In this document: piece by piece, positions 1-7,955 of the stretch
Position numbering within the stretch: the stretch's first letter is position 1
Layout of the letters: each line of letters opens with the position of its first letter
Source: Lentimicrobium sp.
GTDB lineage: Bacteria > Bacteroidota > Bacteroidia > Bacteroidales > Lentimicrobiaceae
DNA: 38,307 bases
NCBI GenBank assembly: GCA_024709105.1
Contig: JANJXJ010000045.1
Coordinates: 1-38,307 of the forward strand
Direction of reading: 5' to 3'
Made by a program: the position numbers and the translations under genes
Notes under the pieces: model-generated
What the model was told of the DNA's origin: nothing
What the model saw: only the letters and a program-made list of their open reading frames with translations
The model's database searches: none

Positions 1-282
1 TCTCCAGGCAAATCTAGGATTGAAGTTTTTGCCTTTTTTCGCCTGATTGTCAGACTGAATGAAAAAGGTAAGCCCAAAAAGAAGTGCAAAAATGGCAAAT
101 GCTTTGCCACCAAAAAGAAAGAACATAGAGTCCCAAATGGCAAAATCCAGTGTTTTTAGCCATGCCGGAAGGTGATCAGGTTGAAAATACAGGTCAAAAT
201 GCTCTATGTTATGCAGCAGCATTATGGCTGCAATGGCAAAACCCCTGAGGGAATCTACAACATCAAGTCTTTCAGTTCTCAA
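1..282 (-). CDS. DUF418/YeiB-like membrane protein, N-terminal part (runs off the left edge)
   Basis: This partial minus-strand gene keeps about 94 N-terminal codons. The translation begins with RTERLDVVDSLRGFAI, followed by a hydrophobic stretch containing MLLHNIEHFDLYF and a second membrane segment (DSMFFLFGGKAFAIFALLFG). This is the typical opening of the DUF418/COG2311 family of polytopic membrane proteins, which have an L-D-x-L-R-G motif before the first helix. Family members have many membrane helices and no settled biochemical function. No ATG fits the frame, and TTG at 280-282 is the best start just before the conserved motif. The gene follows the terminator of the GH3 operon, so it is probably an independent unit or is read by leak-through. 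The family call is fairly secure from the N-terminus alone; the start codon is uncertain. Confidence 0.6.
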   Translation of the reverse strand, partial: MRTERLDVVDSLRGFAIAAIMLLHNIEHFDLYFQPDHLPAWLKTLDFAIWDSMFFLFGGKAFAIFALLFGLTFFIQSDNQAKKGKNFNPRFAWR

Positions 283-308
283 TTTTTGGGAGATTGTATT
301 TCTTAATG

Positions 309-350
309 AAAAAGCGGGATTTACTGACACTGGTAAATCCCGCTTTTTTT
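309..350 (-). terminator. Rho-independent terminator after the GH3 operon
   Basis: A perfect 14-base inverted repeat, AAAGCGGGATTTAC at 311-324 and GTAAATCCCGCTTT at 333-346, has an 8-base loop and A/T runs on both sides. It lies 44 bases past the stop codon of the lipoprotein GH3 gene and before the next minus-strand gene. It ends the four-gene operon and could work in both directions. Confidence 0.85.
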
Positions 351-393
351 AATCAATTCATATTTTTGCTGATAAGGATTGGTTTGAGGCAAA

Positions 394-2712
394 CTATTCG
401 GTAAGTTCAAAAGTACCTTTGAGAGGAAGGTTGTTTGACGCCGGGCCCACAAACACCTCGAACTTTCCAGCTTCAGGTCCAAAAGTTTTATCAAGCCTGT
501 AAAATGCAAGATCCCCGGGTTTGATTGTAAAAGTAACTTCTGTTTTCTCTCCTTTTTTTATCAGTACTTTTTCAAAACCTTTGAGTTGTTTCAACGGGCG
601 AGATACACCATTGCCAATCAAATCGCGTATGTAAAGCTGTACAACTTCTTCGCCGTCGTATTGGCCGGTGTTGGCAATGGTAGCTTTTATCTCAATCGTT
701 TCTGACATTGAGATGTTGGTTTTGCTGAGCGAAAAGTTGCTGTATTCAAAAGTTGTGTAGCTCAATCCGTAACCAAAAGCAAAAAGTGGTTCGTTGGGGA
801 TGTCGCGGTATTTTGTACCAAAACCGAAAGGATCAGGATTGTTTGGTCGGCCGGTTGGAAGTTCTTCATAAAAAACCGGGATCTGGCCTACATGGTATGG
901 GAAAGATGCAGGAAGTTTAGCTGAGGGATTGTATTTGCCAAAAACCACATCGGCAATGGCATTGCCCGACTCTGACCCCAGGAGCCAGCAGTTGAGTATG
1001 GCATCAGCATGCTCCACAGCATCGGTAAGTACGAGTGGACGACCGGTAAATAGTGCGAGAATTACCGGTTTGCCGGTTTTTTTTATTTCCCTGAGCAATT
1101 CTACCTGAAGTCCTTTGAGTGAAATGTCGGCATAGCTGCGGCATTCTCCCGACATATAAGCAGTTTCACCCAGCGCAACAATTACTGCATCGGCTTTCTT
1201 CGCAGCCGAAATGGCCTCAGCAAAGCCGCTTCTGTCGTTGTTGTTAATTTCAACAGGAGAGAAAAAAGTGTGCGGATAATTGGTGGTTAGTTTACAACCT
1301 TCGGCATACACAATTTCAAATTTGTTTTCTGCAGCCTTGGTTATGCCTTCGAGCAGAGAAACAGCGGTATTCGGGTCGGAATTGCCCCTCCAGTTGCCTA
1401 ATGGAGCATCTTTGTCATTAGCCAGGGGTCCGATTACTGCTATTCTTTTAATTTTATCAGTTATTGGAAGCACATTGTTTTCGTTTTTGAGCAAAACAAT
1501 TGATTTTTTTGCTACATCGCGGCTGGCGGCCAGATGATCGGGATGGAGAGTAAGCTCTTCCTGCCTTTTTTTATCATGATATTGATAGGGGTTAGTAAAC
1601 AGGCCAAGTTTATATTTTATTCTCAGCACACGTTTAACCATTTCATCAATCTGAGAGATCGTGATTTTTTTGTCATCAATAAGTTTTTGGCCATAATCAA
1701 GGTACAGGCGCCCCATCATATCCATATCCACCCCTGCATTTAATCCGCTGAAAGCTGCGTCATAAGGTGTTTCTGCCACACTGTGGGCCATGAGTTCGGT
1801 AACAGAGGTCCAGTCAGAAACTACAAATCCATCAAAACCCCATTCATTGCGAAGTACATCGGTTTGAAGCCACTTGTCGCCGGAAGCGGGAACTCCGCCA
1901 TTGGTGTTGAAAGCAGACATAAAAGTGGCTACTCCGGCATCAACAGCAGCTTTGAATGGTGGCAGATAAACTTCACGCATCATTCTTTCTGACATATCGG
2001 CCATATTGTAGTCGCGGCCACCGTAAGCAGCACCGTAAGCGGCAAAGTGTTTGGCACATGCGGCAATGGTGCCTGCTTCCGAAAGGTCGTCGCCCTGAAA
2101 CCCTTTGATTCTGGCTATTGCGGCCTGTTCTCCCAAAAATACGTCTTCACCGGCTCCTTCCATAATTCTGCCCCAGCGTGGATCTCTTGAGATGTCAACC
2201 ATGGGTGCAAATGTCCAGTGAATGCCATTGGCTGAAGCCTCTGTCGCAGCAATCCGGGTGCTGAGCTTCATGGCTTCCCTGTCGAAGCTTGCTGCATCTG
2301 CCAAAGGAATGGGAAACATGGTTTTGTATCCGTGGATTACATCGTAACCGAAAATAATCGGTATCCCCAGCCTCGATTCTTCAATGGCTATCTTTTGAAG
2401 ACGCATGGTTTCCTCTGCTCCCAGGACATTCAAAAAACTACCCACCAACCCCTTTCGGATCATGTCGTCGTAATTTTGATTTTGCTCCAGGCTTTCGCTG
2501 GTTCCCGTTGAAATATAGGGGTTTGAGAACTGGTTCAGCTGACCAAGTTTCTCTTCCAGCGTCATCTGTTTTATAAGTTCGCTCACCTTTTTCTCCATTT
2601 CATTGTTTGAGTTGGTGCCGTCTCCTGAGCTGCAACTCTGCATTATCACAAAAGAAATAAGGATAATCAGGAGAGAAGAAAAGCTGATTCTTTTAAATGG
2701 AAGAGTTCTCAT
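394..2712 (-). CDS. bglX: GH3 beta-glucosidase, lipoprotein (BglX-like)
   Basis: This glycoside hydrolase family 3 enzyme of 772 residues probably removes terminal beta-linked glucose from oligosaccharides in the periplasm. Residues 1-27 are a lipoprotein signal with the lipobox MQSC (Cys27). There is no acidic export signal right after the Cys, so an inner-face outer-membrane anchor is likely. The TIM barrel spans about 40-370 with the motifs KHFAAYG and GFVVSDW, where Asp300 is the expected nucleophile. The alpha/beta sandwich contains MSGE, and Glu523 is the likely acid/base by BglX comparison. A fibronectin-III-like domain covers about 670-765. It is the last gene of the operon, 6 bases after the cellobiose phosphorylase gene. 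It is a paralogue of the second GH3 at 13010-15250. Linkage preference cannot be read from the sequence. Confidence 0.93.
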   Translation of the reverse strand: MRTLPFKRISFSSLLIILISFVIMQSCSSGDGTNSNNEMEKKVSELIKQMTLEEKLGQLNQFSNPYISTGTSESLEQNQNYDDMIRKGLVGSFLNVLGAEETMRLQKIAIEESRLGIPIIFGYDVIHGYKTMFPIPLADAASFDREAMKLSTRIAATEASANGIHWTFAPMVDISRDPRWGRIMEGAGEDVFLGEQAAIARIKGFQGDDLSEAGTIAACAKHFAAYGAAYGGRDYNMADMSERMMREVYLPPFKAAVDAGVATFMSAFNTNGGVPASGDKWLQTDVLRNEWGFDGFVVSDWTSVTELMAHSVAETPYDAAFSGLNAGVDMDMMGRLYLDYGQKLIDDKKITISQIDEMVKRVLRIKYKLGLFTNPYQYHDKKRQEELTLHPDHLAASRDVAKKSIVLLKNENNVLPITDKIKRIAVIGPLANDKDAPLGNWRGNSDPNTAVSLLEGITKAAENKFEIVYAEGCKLTTNYPHTFFSPVEINNNDRSGFAEAISAAKKADAVIVALGETAYMSGECRSYADISLKGLQVELLREIKKTGKPVILALFTGRPLVLTDAVEHADAILNCWLLGSESGNAIADVVFGKYNPSAKLPASFPYHVGQIPVFYEELPTGRPNNPDPFGFGTKYRDIPNEPLFAFGYGLSYTTFEYSNFSLSKTNISMSETIEIKATIANTGQYDGEEVVQLYIRDLIGNGVSRPLKQLKGFEKVLIKKGEKTEVTFTIKPGDLAFYRLDKTFGPEAGKFEVFVGPASNNLPLKGTFELTE

Positions 2713-2718
2713 ATTTGC

Positions 2719-5139
2719 TTAATTTAGAGTAATCGTTACGTCAAAAGTTTCACCTTTTGTTTTACAGGGAAGTGGTCCATCCCAATCCTGGCCATTTACC
2801 ATACATTTCAGATTGTTTCCTCCGTTGTTTTGTACGGTAATATGGTAGGTATTCCCTCTGTATTTTCTGGTGATTTGTAAATTTTTTATTTCAGAGGGCA
2901 GGTGCGGCTCAATCCGCAATCCTTCATAATCAGGTTTAATGCCTGCTATGAACTGGCTTACTGCAAAAAAGTTCCAGGCAGCGGTTCCGGTAAGCCATGA
3001 ATTCTTGGCTTCTCCCGGTTTTGCTGAGTCTTTCCCTGCTATCATCTGCGAATATACATAAGGTTCTGTTTTGTGCAGATCACTGATGTCTTCGAGATAA
3101 GCCGGGGTTATTCTTTTGTAATAATCAAATGCCTTGTCATTATGACCGAGTATGGTTTCAGCAATTATTATCCAGGGATTGTTGTGACAGAAAATACCTG
3201 CGTTCTCCTTGTAACCCGGAGGGTAAGTGCTGATTTCTCCCAGATTGATGTTGTATTTGGTGTAAGCGGGATTGAGCAATACAATTCCGTAGGGAGTTGC
3301 CAGCCGTTCTTCAACACTTTGCAAGGCTTTTTCGGCTTTTCCATCGGTGAGTCCAATGCCTGCCATAATGCAAAAACCCTGAGGTTCAATAAAAATCTGT
3401 CCTTCTTCATTTTCTTTACTGCCAACCTTGTTGCCGTAGAAGTCGTAAGCCCTTAAAAACCAGTCACCATCCCACCCGTGGTAATCAATAGCGACTTTCA
3501 TTTTTTCAATATGTATCTGGGCTTCAATGGCTTCATTATTGCGGCCTGTAAGTTCGCATATCCTTACAAACTCTTCACCATAAAGCACAAACATACCTGC
3601 AATCATAACCGATTCAGCGGTACGGCCAGTTTTATTGTTGGTGGTTTGAAACGATTCTCCCGGTTTGTCGGAAAAACAGTTGAGATTCAGGCAATCGTTC
3701 CAGTCGGCACGGCCAATAAGTGGCAGATTATGCGGCCCCAGGTTATTTACCACATGGTAAAAAGATCTTTTTATATGTTCAAAGATGGTTTCTTCTGTGC
3801 CCTGATTGTCGAACGGGGCCATCGCATCCAGCAGCGACCAGTCGCCGGTTTCTTTCAGATAAGCCGCAACCGAAAATATGAGCCACAGCGGATCATCGTT
3901 GAAGTTGCCGCCGATTTCATGATTCCCTCTTTTGGTAAGTGGCTGATATTGATGATAAGCGCTGCCATCAGGAAGTTGTGTGCTTGCCAGATCAATAATT
4001 CTTTGCCTGGCCCATTCGGGTTTCAGATGAACCATCCCTGCGATATCCTGATTGGAATCTCTGAATCCCATACCCCGGCCAATTCCCGATTCGAAATAGG
4101 AGGTGCTTCTGGAAAAGAAATAAGTGATCATACACTGATACTGATTCCAGATGTTTACCATGCGATCCAGTTTTTCGTCGCCGGATTTTATATTTAATTT
4201 TCCCAGTAAGTCCCCATAAAAATTCTTTAGCTCCTGAAATGCTTCGTCAACCTGATCGTTGTTACGAAATTGATTTATAAGCCGCTGAGCTTTGGTTTTG
4301 TTAATAATGCTGGGTGCTGTAAACTTTTCATTTTCGTTGTTTTCTACATAGCCAAGTACAAAAATGAAGTCTTTCACTTCACCAGGCAATAAACTTAACT
4401 CAATCAGATGCGAAGCTACAGGAGACCATCCATGGGCGATTGAGTTCCCGCTGCATCCGTTGGCAACCATATCGGGCATATCAAACCCGTTGTAAATTCC
4501 GAGGAATGTTTCACGGTCGGTGTCGAAACCAGCTATATCAGTGTTTACGGAATAAAAAGAGTAGTGATTTCTTCTTTCTCTGTATTCTGTTTTGTGATAA
4601 ATGCAGGAATTTTCAACCTCAACTTCTCCAGTACTGAAATTACGCTGAAAATTGGTTGAGTCGTCCAGTGCGTCCCACAACGCCCATTCAGCAAACGAGT
4701 GGAGCTTGATTTGTTTTGTGCTGCTGCTCTGGTTCTGAAATCTTATTCTTATAACTTCACCTTCGAATCCAACCGGAACAAAATACAGCACTTCTGCCTG
4801 CAGTTCATTCAGGCTGCTTTTTATTTTGGTGTAACCCAGTCCATGCCTGCACTCATAGGTATCAGGCATTGTTTTTACGGGTTTCCAGCCTGGCGACCAG
4901 ATTTTCCCACCGTCGTTGATGTAGAAATATTTTCCTCCATCGTCGAGTGGCACATTGTTATAACGTATTCTGGTAATTCTGCGTAATCGTGCATCCTTGT
5001 AGAAGCTGTATCCGCCCCCTGTATTTGAAATGATACTGAAAAAATCGCCGGTACCCAGATAATTTATCCATGGGTAGGGTGTTTTGGGATTGGTAATTAC
5101 GTATTCCCGGTTTTGATCGTCGAAAGAGCCAAATTTCAT
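2719..5139 (-). CDS. cbp: Cellobiose phosphorylase (GH94)
   Basis: The 806-residue protein has no signal peptide, so it is cytoplasmic. The family converts cellobiose plus phosphate to alpha-glucose-1-phosphate and glucose, saving one ATP per disaccharide. It opens with [20 protein letters not shown], the family N-terminus. It carries GFRDSNQD (358-365), [20 protein letters not shown] (391-410), [13 protein letters not shown] (477-489) and [19 protein letters not shown] near the C-terminus. The catalytic acid is an Asp of ADWND, most likely Asp482. The YHQYQPL and LNLNCFS segments match cellobiose phosphorylases rather than the chitobiose enzymes of GH94, and the length is usual for the former. 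It lies 32 bases after the symporter gene and 6 bases before the GH3 gene. Laminaribiose phosphorylase is a less likely alternative that sequence alone cannot exclude. Confidence 0.92.
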   Translation of the reverse strand: MKFGSFDDQNREYVITNPKTPYPWINYLGTGDFFSIISNTGGGYSFYKDARLRRITRIRYNNVPLDDGGKYFYINDGGKIWSPGWKPVKTMPDTYECRHGLGYTKIKSSLNELQAEVLYFVPVGFEGEVIRIRFQNQSSSTKQIKLHSFAEWALWDALDDSTNFQRNFSTGEVEVENSCIYHKTEYRERRNHYSFYSVNTDIAGFDTDRETFLGIYNGFDMPDMVANGCSGNSIAHGWSPVASHLIELSLLPGEVKDFIFVLGYVENNENEKFTAPSIINKTKAQRLINQFRNNDQVDEAFQELKNFYGDLLGKLNIKSGDEKLDRMVNIWNQYQCMITYFFSRSTSYFESGIGRGMGFRDSNQDIAGMVHLKPEWARQRIIDLASTQLPDGSAYHQYQPLTKRGNHEIGGNFNDDPLWLIFSVAAYLKETGDWSLLDAMAPFDNQGTEETIFEHIKRSFYHVVNNLGPHNLPLIGRADWNDCLNLNCFSDKPGESFQTTNNKTGRTAESVMIAGMFVLYGEEFVRICELTGRNNEAIEAQIHIEKMKVAIDYHGWDGDWFLRAYDFYGNKVGSKENEEGQIFIEPQGFCIMAGIGLTDGKAEKALQSVEERLATPYGIVLLNPAYTKYNINLGEISTYPPGYKENAGIFCHNNPWIIIAETILGHNDKAFDYYKRITPAYLEDISDLHKTEPYVYSQMIAGKDSAKPGEAKNSWLTGTAAWNFFAVSQFIAGIKPDYEGLRIEPHLPSEIKNLQITRKYRGNTYHITVQNNGGNNLKCMVNGQDWDGPLPCKTKGETFDVTITLN

Positions 5140-5171
5140 ACTAAAGATTGTTTAACGGATGGTATTGCAAT

Positions 5172-6782
5172 TTATTTCGCTTCCATTTCCCTTCGCGAAG
5201 CAAGTTCAAGAGTTATCTCATCCATTTTTTGTTGGGTTAAGGGATAAACCGACATTAATACTGCAGCCAGAAGAGCTATAACCGAAGGTATCCAGCTCAT
5301 CAGCATCTTAATGCCGGGTATGGCAAGTTGTATGGAATTACTGTCGTGCCCGCTGTAATGATAAGCGCCTAAAATCAGGCCTATTATGGCCCCGGCAATG
5401 CCTCCTCCGAATTTGGTGGCAAATGAGCCTGCCGAGTAAATGAGGCCAGTGGCCCTCCGGTGGTTTTTATATTCCGAAAAATCAGCTGCATCGCCAAGCA
5501 TGGCAAAAAAGAGGGTAGGGAATATTGCTGAAGCAAACTCAGAAATCATTCCCAGCGCGAAAATGGGATAAATATCTGAAGCTGAGCATAAGAACAAAAG
5601 TGAGTTGGTGAGCCCTGAAAAAATGAGGGCGATGATAAATAATCGTCTTTTTCCTAATTTCCTGCCCAGATACCCGGTTACCATTGCCCCGGCAATAGAT
5701 GCAAGCATCAAACCTACAAGATAGGAGCCTGCAAGTAATTGATTGTTAAGGTAGTGGGTGAAATAAATTACTACAATTCCCTGTTTAACTGAATTGTAAA
5801 TATTAAAAAGTAAACCAGTTAAAAGCAGCACCATCCAGGGTTTATTCCTTGCCAGATCCTTTAGATCCTGCCTAAGGTTGCTTTTCTGACTTTTTGGAGG
5901 CCTGACTCTCTCCCGTGTAGTGTAAAAAGTAACGAACATAAAGAGGGAAAGAAATGCTGACATGATGTAAATAGCACTGCTGTAGCCCTTTTTCTGATCA
6001 ATTATTGAAATTGATTCGGGAGTAAGTCCGCCTTCTCCTTCAACCAGAAATCTATATTCGGTTTTTGAATTCATGCTCAGGCTCAATGAGCTTACGCCTT
6101 GATTATCAGTAAAATTACTGCTTGTATCAACCAATGAAAACAGGCCGATTCCATTTTTGGTTTTCAGGTTTACATTTTCAACATCTTTATTTACCAGTAC
6201 ACTCACTTCATATTTTTTTTCGGACACCTGGGTTGTTTTTATATCAGGATTGATATTTCCGAATTGAGCAACAAGAAAAAGCAATGCACCCTGAACAACC
6301 ATTCCTCCTGCAAAAGCACCCACCATTCGGTATGAGCCCAGCACAGTGCGTTCTTTGTCATCGCCGGTTATTACGGCCATGAGTGCACCGTAAGGAATAT
6401 TGTTGGCTGTGTAAATCAGGGTAAAGAGAATATAAGTGATATAGGCATAAATGATTTTACCGCTTGAACTAAGGTCGGGGGTTGTAAAGAGCAGTGAAAG
6501 GACTATGCCAAGGGGAATAGCAGTCCATAAAATCCATGGCCTGAATTTACCATATCGGGTTTCGGTTCTGTCGCCGATAATTCCCATTAGTATATCGCTT
6601 ATCCCATCGCTGAAACGGGCAACCAGCATAAGCATACCAACGGCAACCGGGCTTATTCCATATACATCGGTATAAAAGACAAATAAAAAAGTTGCCACTC
6701 CCCTCCAGGCAATATTGGCAGCGCCGTCGCCAAGTGCATATCCAATTTTTTCGCCAATACTTATTTTAGAATAGTTTTCCAT
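5172..6782 (-). CDS. GPH-family sugar:cation symporter with a large periplasmic loop
   Basis: This is a 12-helix MFS transporter of the glycoside-pentoside-hexuronide (MelB-like) family, 536 residues. The family motif lies at about 57-86 and includes SDGISDILMGIIGDRTETRY, with Asp59 and Asp63 at the positions that bind the cation in MelB. A second conserved segment, MLGDAADFSEY, is at 428-438. Between helix 5 (about 150-174) and helix 6 (about 268-288) there is a hydrophilic insertion of about 90 residues. It is rich in Ser, Asn and Thr and looks like beta strands; MelB-type proteins usually have a short loop there. The gene sits between the regulator and the cellobiose phosphorylase, so the likely cargo is cellobiose or a related disaccharide entering the cytoplasm. 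Family call firm, substrate inferred. Confidence 0.88.
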   Translation of the reverse strand: MENYSKISIGEKIGYALGDGAANIAWRGVATFLFVFYTDVYGISPVAVGMLMLVARFSDGISDILMGIIGDRTETRYGKFRPWILWTAIPLGIVLSLLFTTPDLSSSGKIIYAYITYILFTLIYTANNIPYGALMAVITGDDKERTVLGSYRMVGAFAGGMVVQGALLFLVAQFGNINPDIKTTQVSEKKYEVSVLVNKDVENVNLKTKNGIGLFSLVDTSSNFTDNQGVSSLSLSMNSKTEYRFLVEGEGGLTPESISIIDQKKGYSSAIYIMSAFLSLFMFVTFYTTRERVRPPKSQKSNLRQDLKDLARNKPWMVLLLTGLLFNIYNSVKQGIVVIYFTHYLNNQLLAGSYLVGLMLASIAGAMVTGYLGRKLGKRRLFIIALIFSGLTNSLLFLCSASDIYPIFALGMISEFASAIFPTLFFAMLGDAADFSEYKNHRRATGLIYSAGSFATKFGGGIAGAIIGLILGAYHYSGHDSNSIQLAIPGIKMLMSWIPSVIALLAAVLMSVYPLTQQKMDEITLELASRREMEAK

Positions 6783-6801
6783 AGGGGAAGTGCATTCAGA
6801 A

Positions 6802-7536
6802 TTAATACGAAAGACTTAATTTTTCCTTTTTTGTCCGATCGTACACATCGCGACTGAAGATAAATACCTGAGATGATCTTCGTGCATTGGTTTTTCTTTT
6901 TTCATCAAGGGGAATTACATATTTCATCTGCGAAACTTTTTTCCAGAAGTTCCGGCGGTCGATGCTTGTATTGAGGATGGCTTCGTAAAGAGCCTGTAGT
7001 TCTGATAAGGTAAATTTATCGGGGAGCAACTCAAAGCCGATGGGCTCTCTGAATATTTTGTTTCTCAGGTGCTCAAGTGCCATTTTTATCATTTCTTCGT
7101 GATCATACCCCAGTTCAGGCAGATCAGAAACCGGGATCCAGCTGGTATACTCATGCTGATGGTCGGGTTTGACTTTTGAACTGTCAACCAGCGAAAAGTA
7201 GCAAACCGAAACAACATGTTCGCTCACCATGGGGTACATAAGTTTTTTCCAGAGCTGATCGTTTGGTTTTTGCAGGCGGTTGGTATTGCCAAATGTATGA
7301 AACTGTTCCAGATAAATATTGCTTAATCCTGTTTTGTCGAGCAATACCCTTTTGGCTGCATCATCAACATTTTCGCCAACAAGAACATGATGACCCTGCA
7401 GGGTATAATCAGAGATCAGAAGTTCGCCGCTTGACGGGTCTTTGAGTTCGCGTTTGGTAAGAAGCACATTCAGTGTCTGGTTGTCAAAACCAAAAATTAC
7501 ACAGTCAACAGACAGGTTGTTAATGATTGATTCCAT
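6802..7536 (-). CDS. Nudix-domain transcriptional regulator (NrtR/AraR-like)
   Basis: The 244-residue protein has an N-terminal Nudix fold (about 8-140) and a C-terminal winged-helix DNA-binding part (about 160-235: LSELQALYEAILNTSIDRRN, then FWKKVSQM). This is the layout of NrtR-type regulators, which in Bacteroidota include the arabinose regulator AraR. The catalytic Nudix signature is broken: the REUxEE core reads RVLLDK (63-68), so two of its Glu are Val and Lys and the third is Asp. It should therefore bind a ligand without hydrolysing it. As the first gene of the operon, 19 bases before the symporter, it probably controls both arms of the locus through the inverted repeats at 7540-7556 and 7882-7898. 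The effector is unknown; a sugar or sugar phosphate of the cellobiose route is a reasonable guess. Confidence 0.85.
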   Translation of the reverse strand: MESIINNLSVDCVIFGFDNQTLNVLLTKRELKDPSSGELLISDYTLQGHHVLVGENVDDAAKRVLLDKTGLSNIYLEQFHTFGNTNRLQKPNDQLWKKLMYPMVSEHVVSVCYFSLVDSSKVKPDHQHEYTSWIPVSDLPELGYDHEEMIKMALEHLRNKIFREPIGFELLPDKFTLSELQALYEAILNTSIDRRNFWKKVSQMKYVIPLDEKRKTNARRSSQVFIFSRDVYDRTKKEKLSLSY

Positions 7537-7539
7537 AAT

Positions 7540-7556
7540 AATGTAATTTATACACC
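7540..7556. promoter_or_regulatory. Operator candidate at the regulator promoter
   Basis: The imperfect inverted repeat AATGTA-ATTTA-TACACC has 6-base arms and a 5-base spacer. It starts 3 bases after the minus-strand -7 element, so it should cover the transcription start. It has the same architecture and the same core (TGTA-N5-TACA) as the site at 7882-7898, suggesting autoregulation by the Nudix regulator. Confidence 0.55.
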
Positions 7557-7559
7557 ATG

Positions 7560-7567
7560 CAAAGGTA
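7560..7567 (-). promoter_or_regulatory. -7 element of the regulator operon promoter
   Basis: On the minus strand this reads TACCTTTG, an exact match to the Bacteroidota -7 consensus TAnnTTTG, about 24 bases before the regulator start codon. I see no clear -33 TTTG at the normal spacing, so strength may depend on an activator or on a weak -33. Confidence 0.55.
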
Positions 7568-7848
7568 TAACTTTTTGTTTCATGATTATTTTTATCCTAA
7601 AAAATTTTTGCCGGTAATTTTTTATAATATTTTTTTAGATAAAGCAATTTTCAAATTTGTGTTTGATGTTCAAAAAATATACTAACAAATTTATAAATAA
7701 CTATAAAACAGCATATAAGATGCAATCACTAAAGCCATATTTTTAATAGAATATGTTTCTGTACCTATAATATTACATAAAAAGCAACCGGCTTTTCTAC
7801 GGCTGCTATTTAGAATTAATATAAATTACGATTTGTGCGAAAAAAAAC

Positions 7849-7877
7849 TTGCCCGGGAAAAAATTTCTGTATATTTG
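7849..7877 (+). promoter_or_regulatory. susC promoter (-33 and -7 elements)
   Basis: TTG at 7849-7851 and TATATTTG at 7870-7877 are separated by 18 bases and match the Bacteroidota -33/-7 pattern. Transcription should start near 7884, inside the inverted repeat at 7882-7898. Confidence 0.65.
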
Positions 7878-7881
7878 CAAA

Positions 7882-7898
7882 AGTGTACAAAATACACT
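7882..7898. promoter_or_regulatory. Operator candidate at the susC promoter
   Basis: The perfect inverted repeat AGTGTA-CAAAA-TACACT begins 4 bases after the -7 element and overlaps the expected transcription start. A protein bound here would block transcription, so repression is the simplest reading. The sister site lies at the divergent promoter (7540-7556). Confidence 0.6.
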
Positions 7899-7955
7899 AA
7901 AACAATAATCATTTAGTTCACACACACAAAATCATTCCAAACTAAACCAAAACAC

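Larger units (their letters stand above)
7537..7955. promoter_or_regulatory. Divergent control region of the beta-glucan locus
   Basis: This 419-base, very AT-rich gap separates the regulator operon from susC. Each end carries a -7 element followed at once by a related inverted repeat, listed separately. The middle part (about 7600-7840) has no open frame. Its only small structure is a 6-base hairpin, AAAAGC at 7780-7785 and GCTTTT at 7791-7796. The predicted susC leader is about 70 bases and the regulator leader about 15 bases. Confidence 0.7.

Noticed and set aside
3478-4197. 239-residue plus-strand open frame
   Set aside because: It lies antisense inside the cellobiose phosphorylase gene, whose translation has strong family motifs throughout; the antisense product has no recognisable domain.
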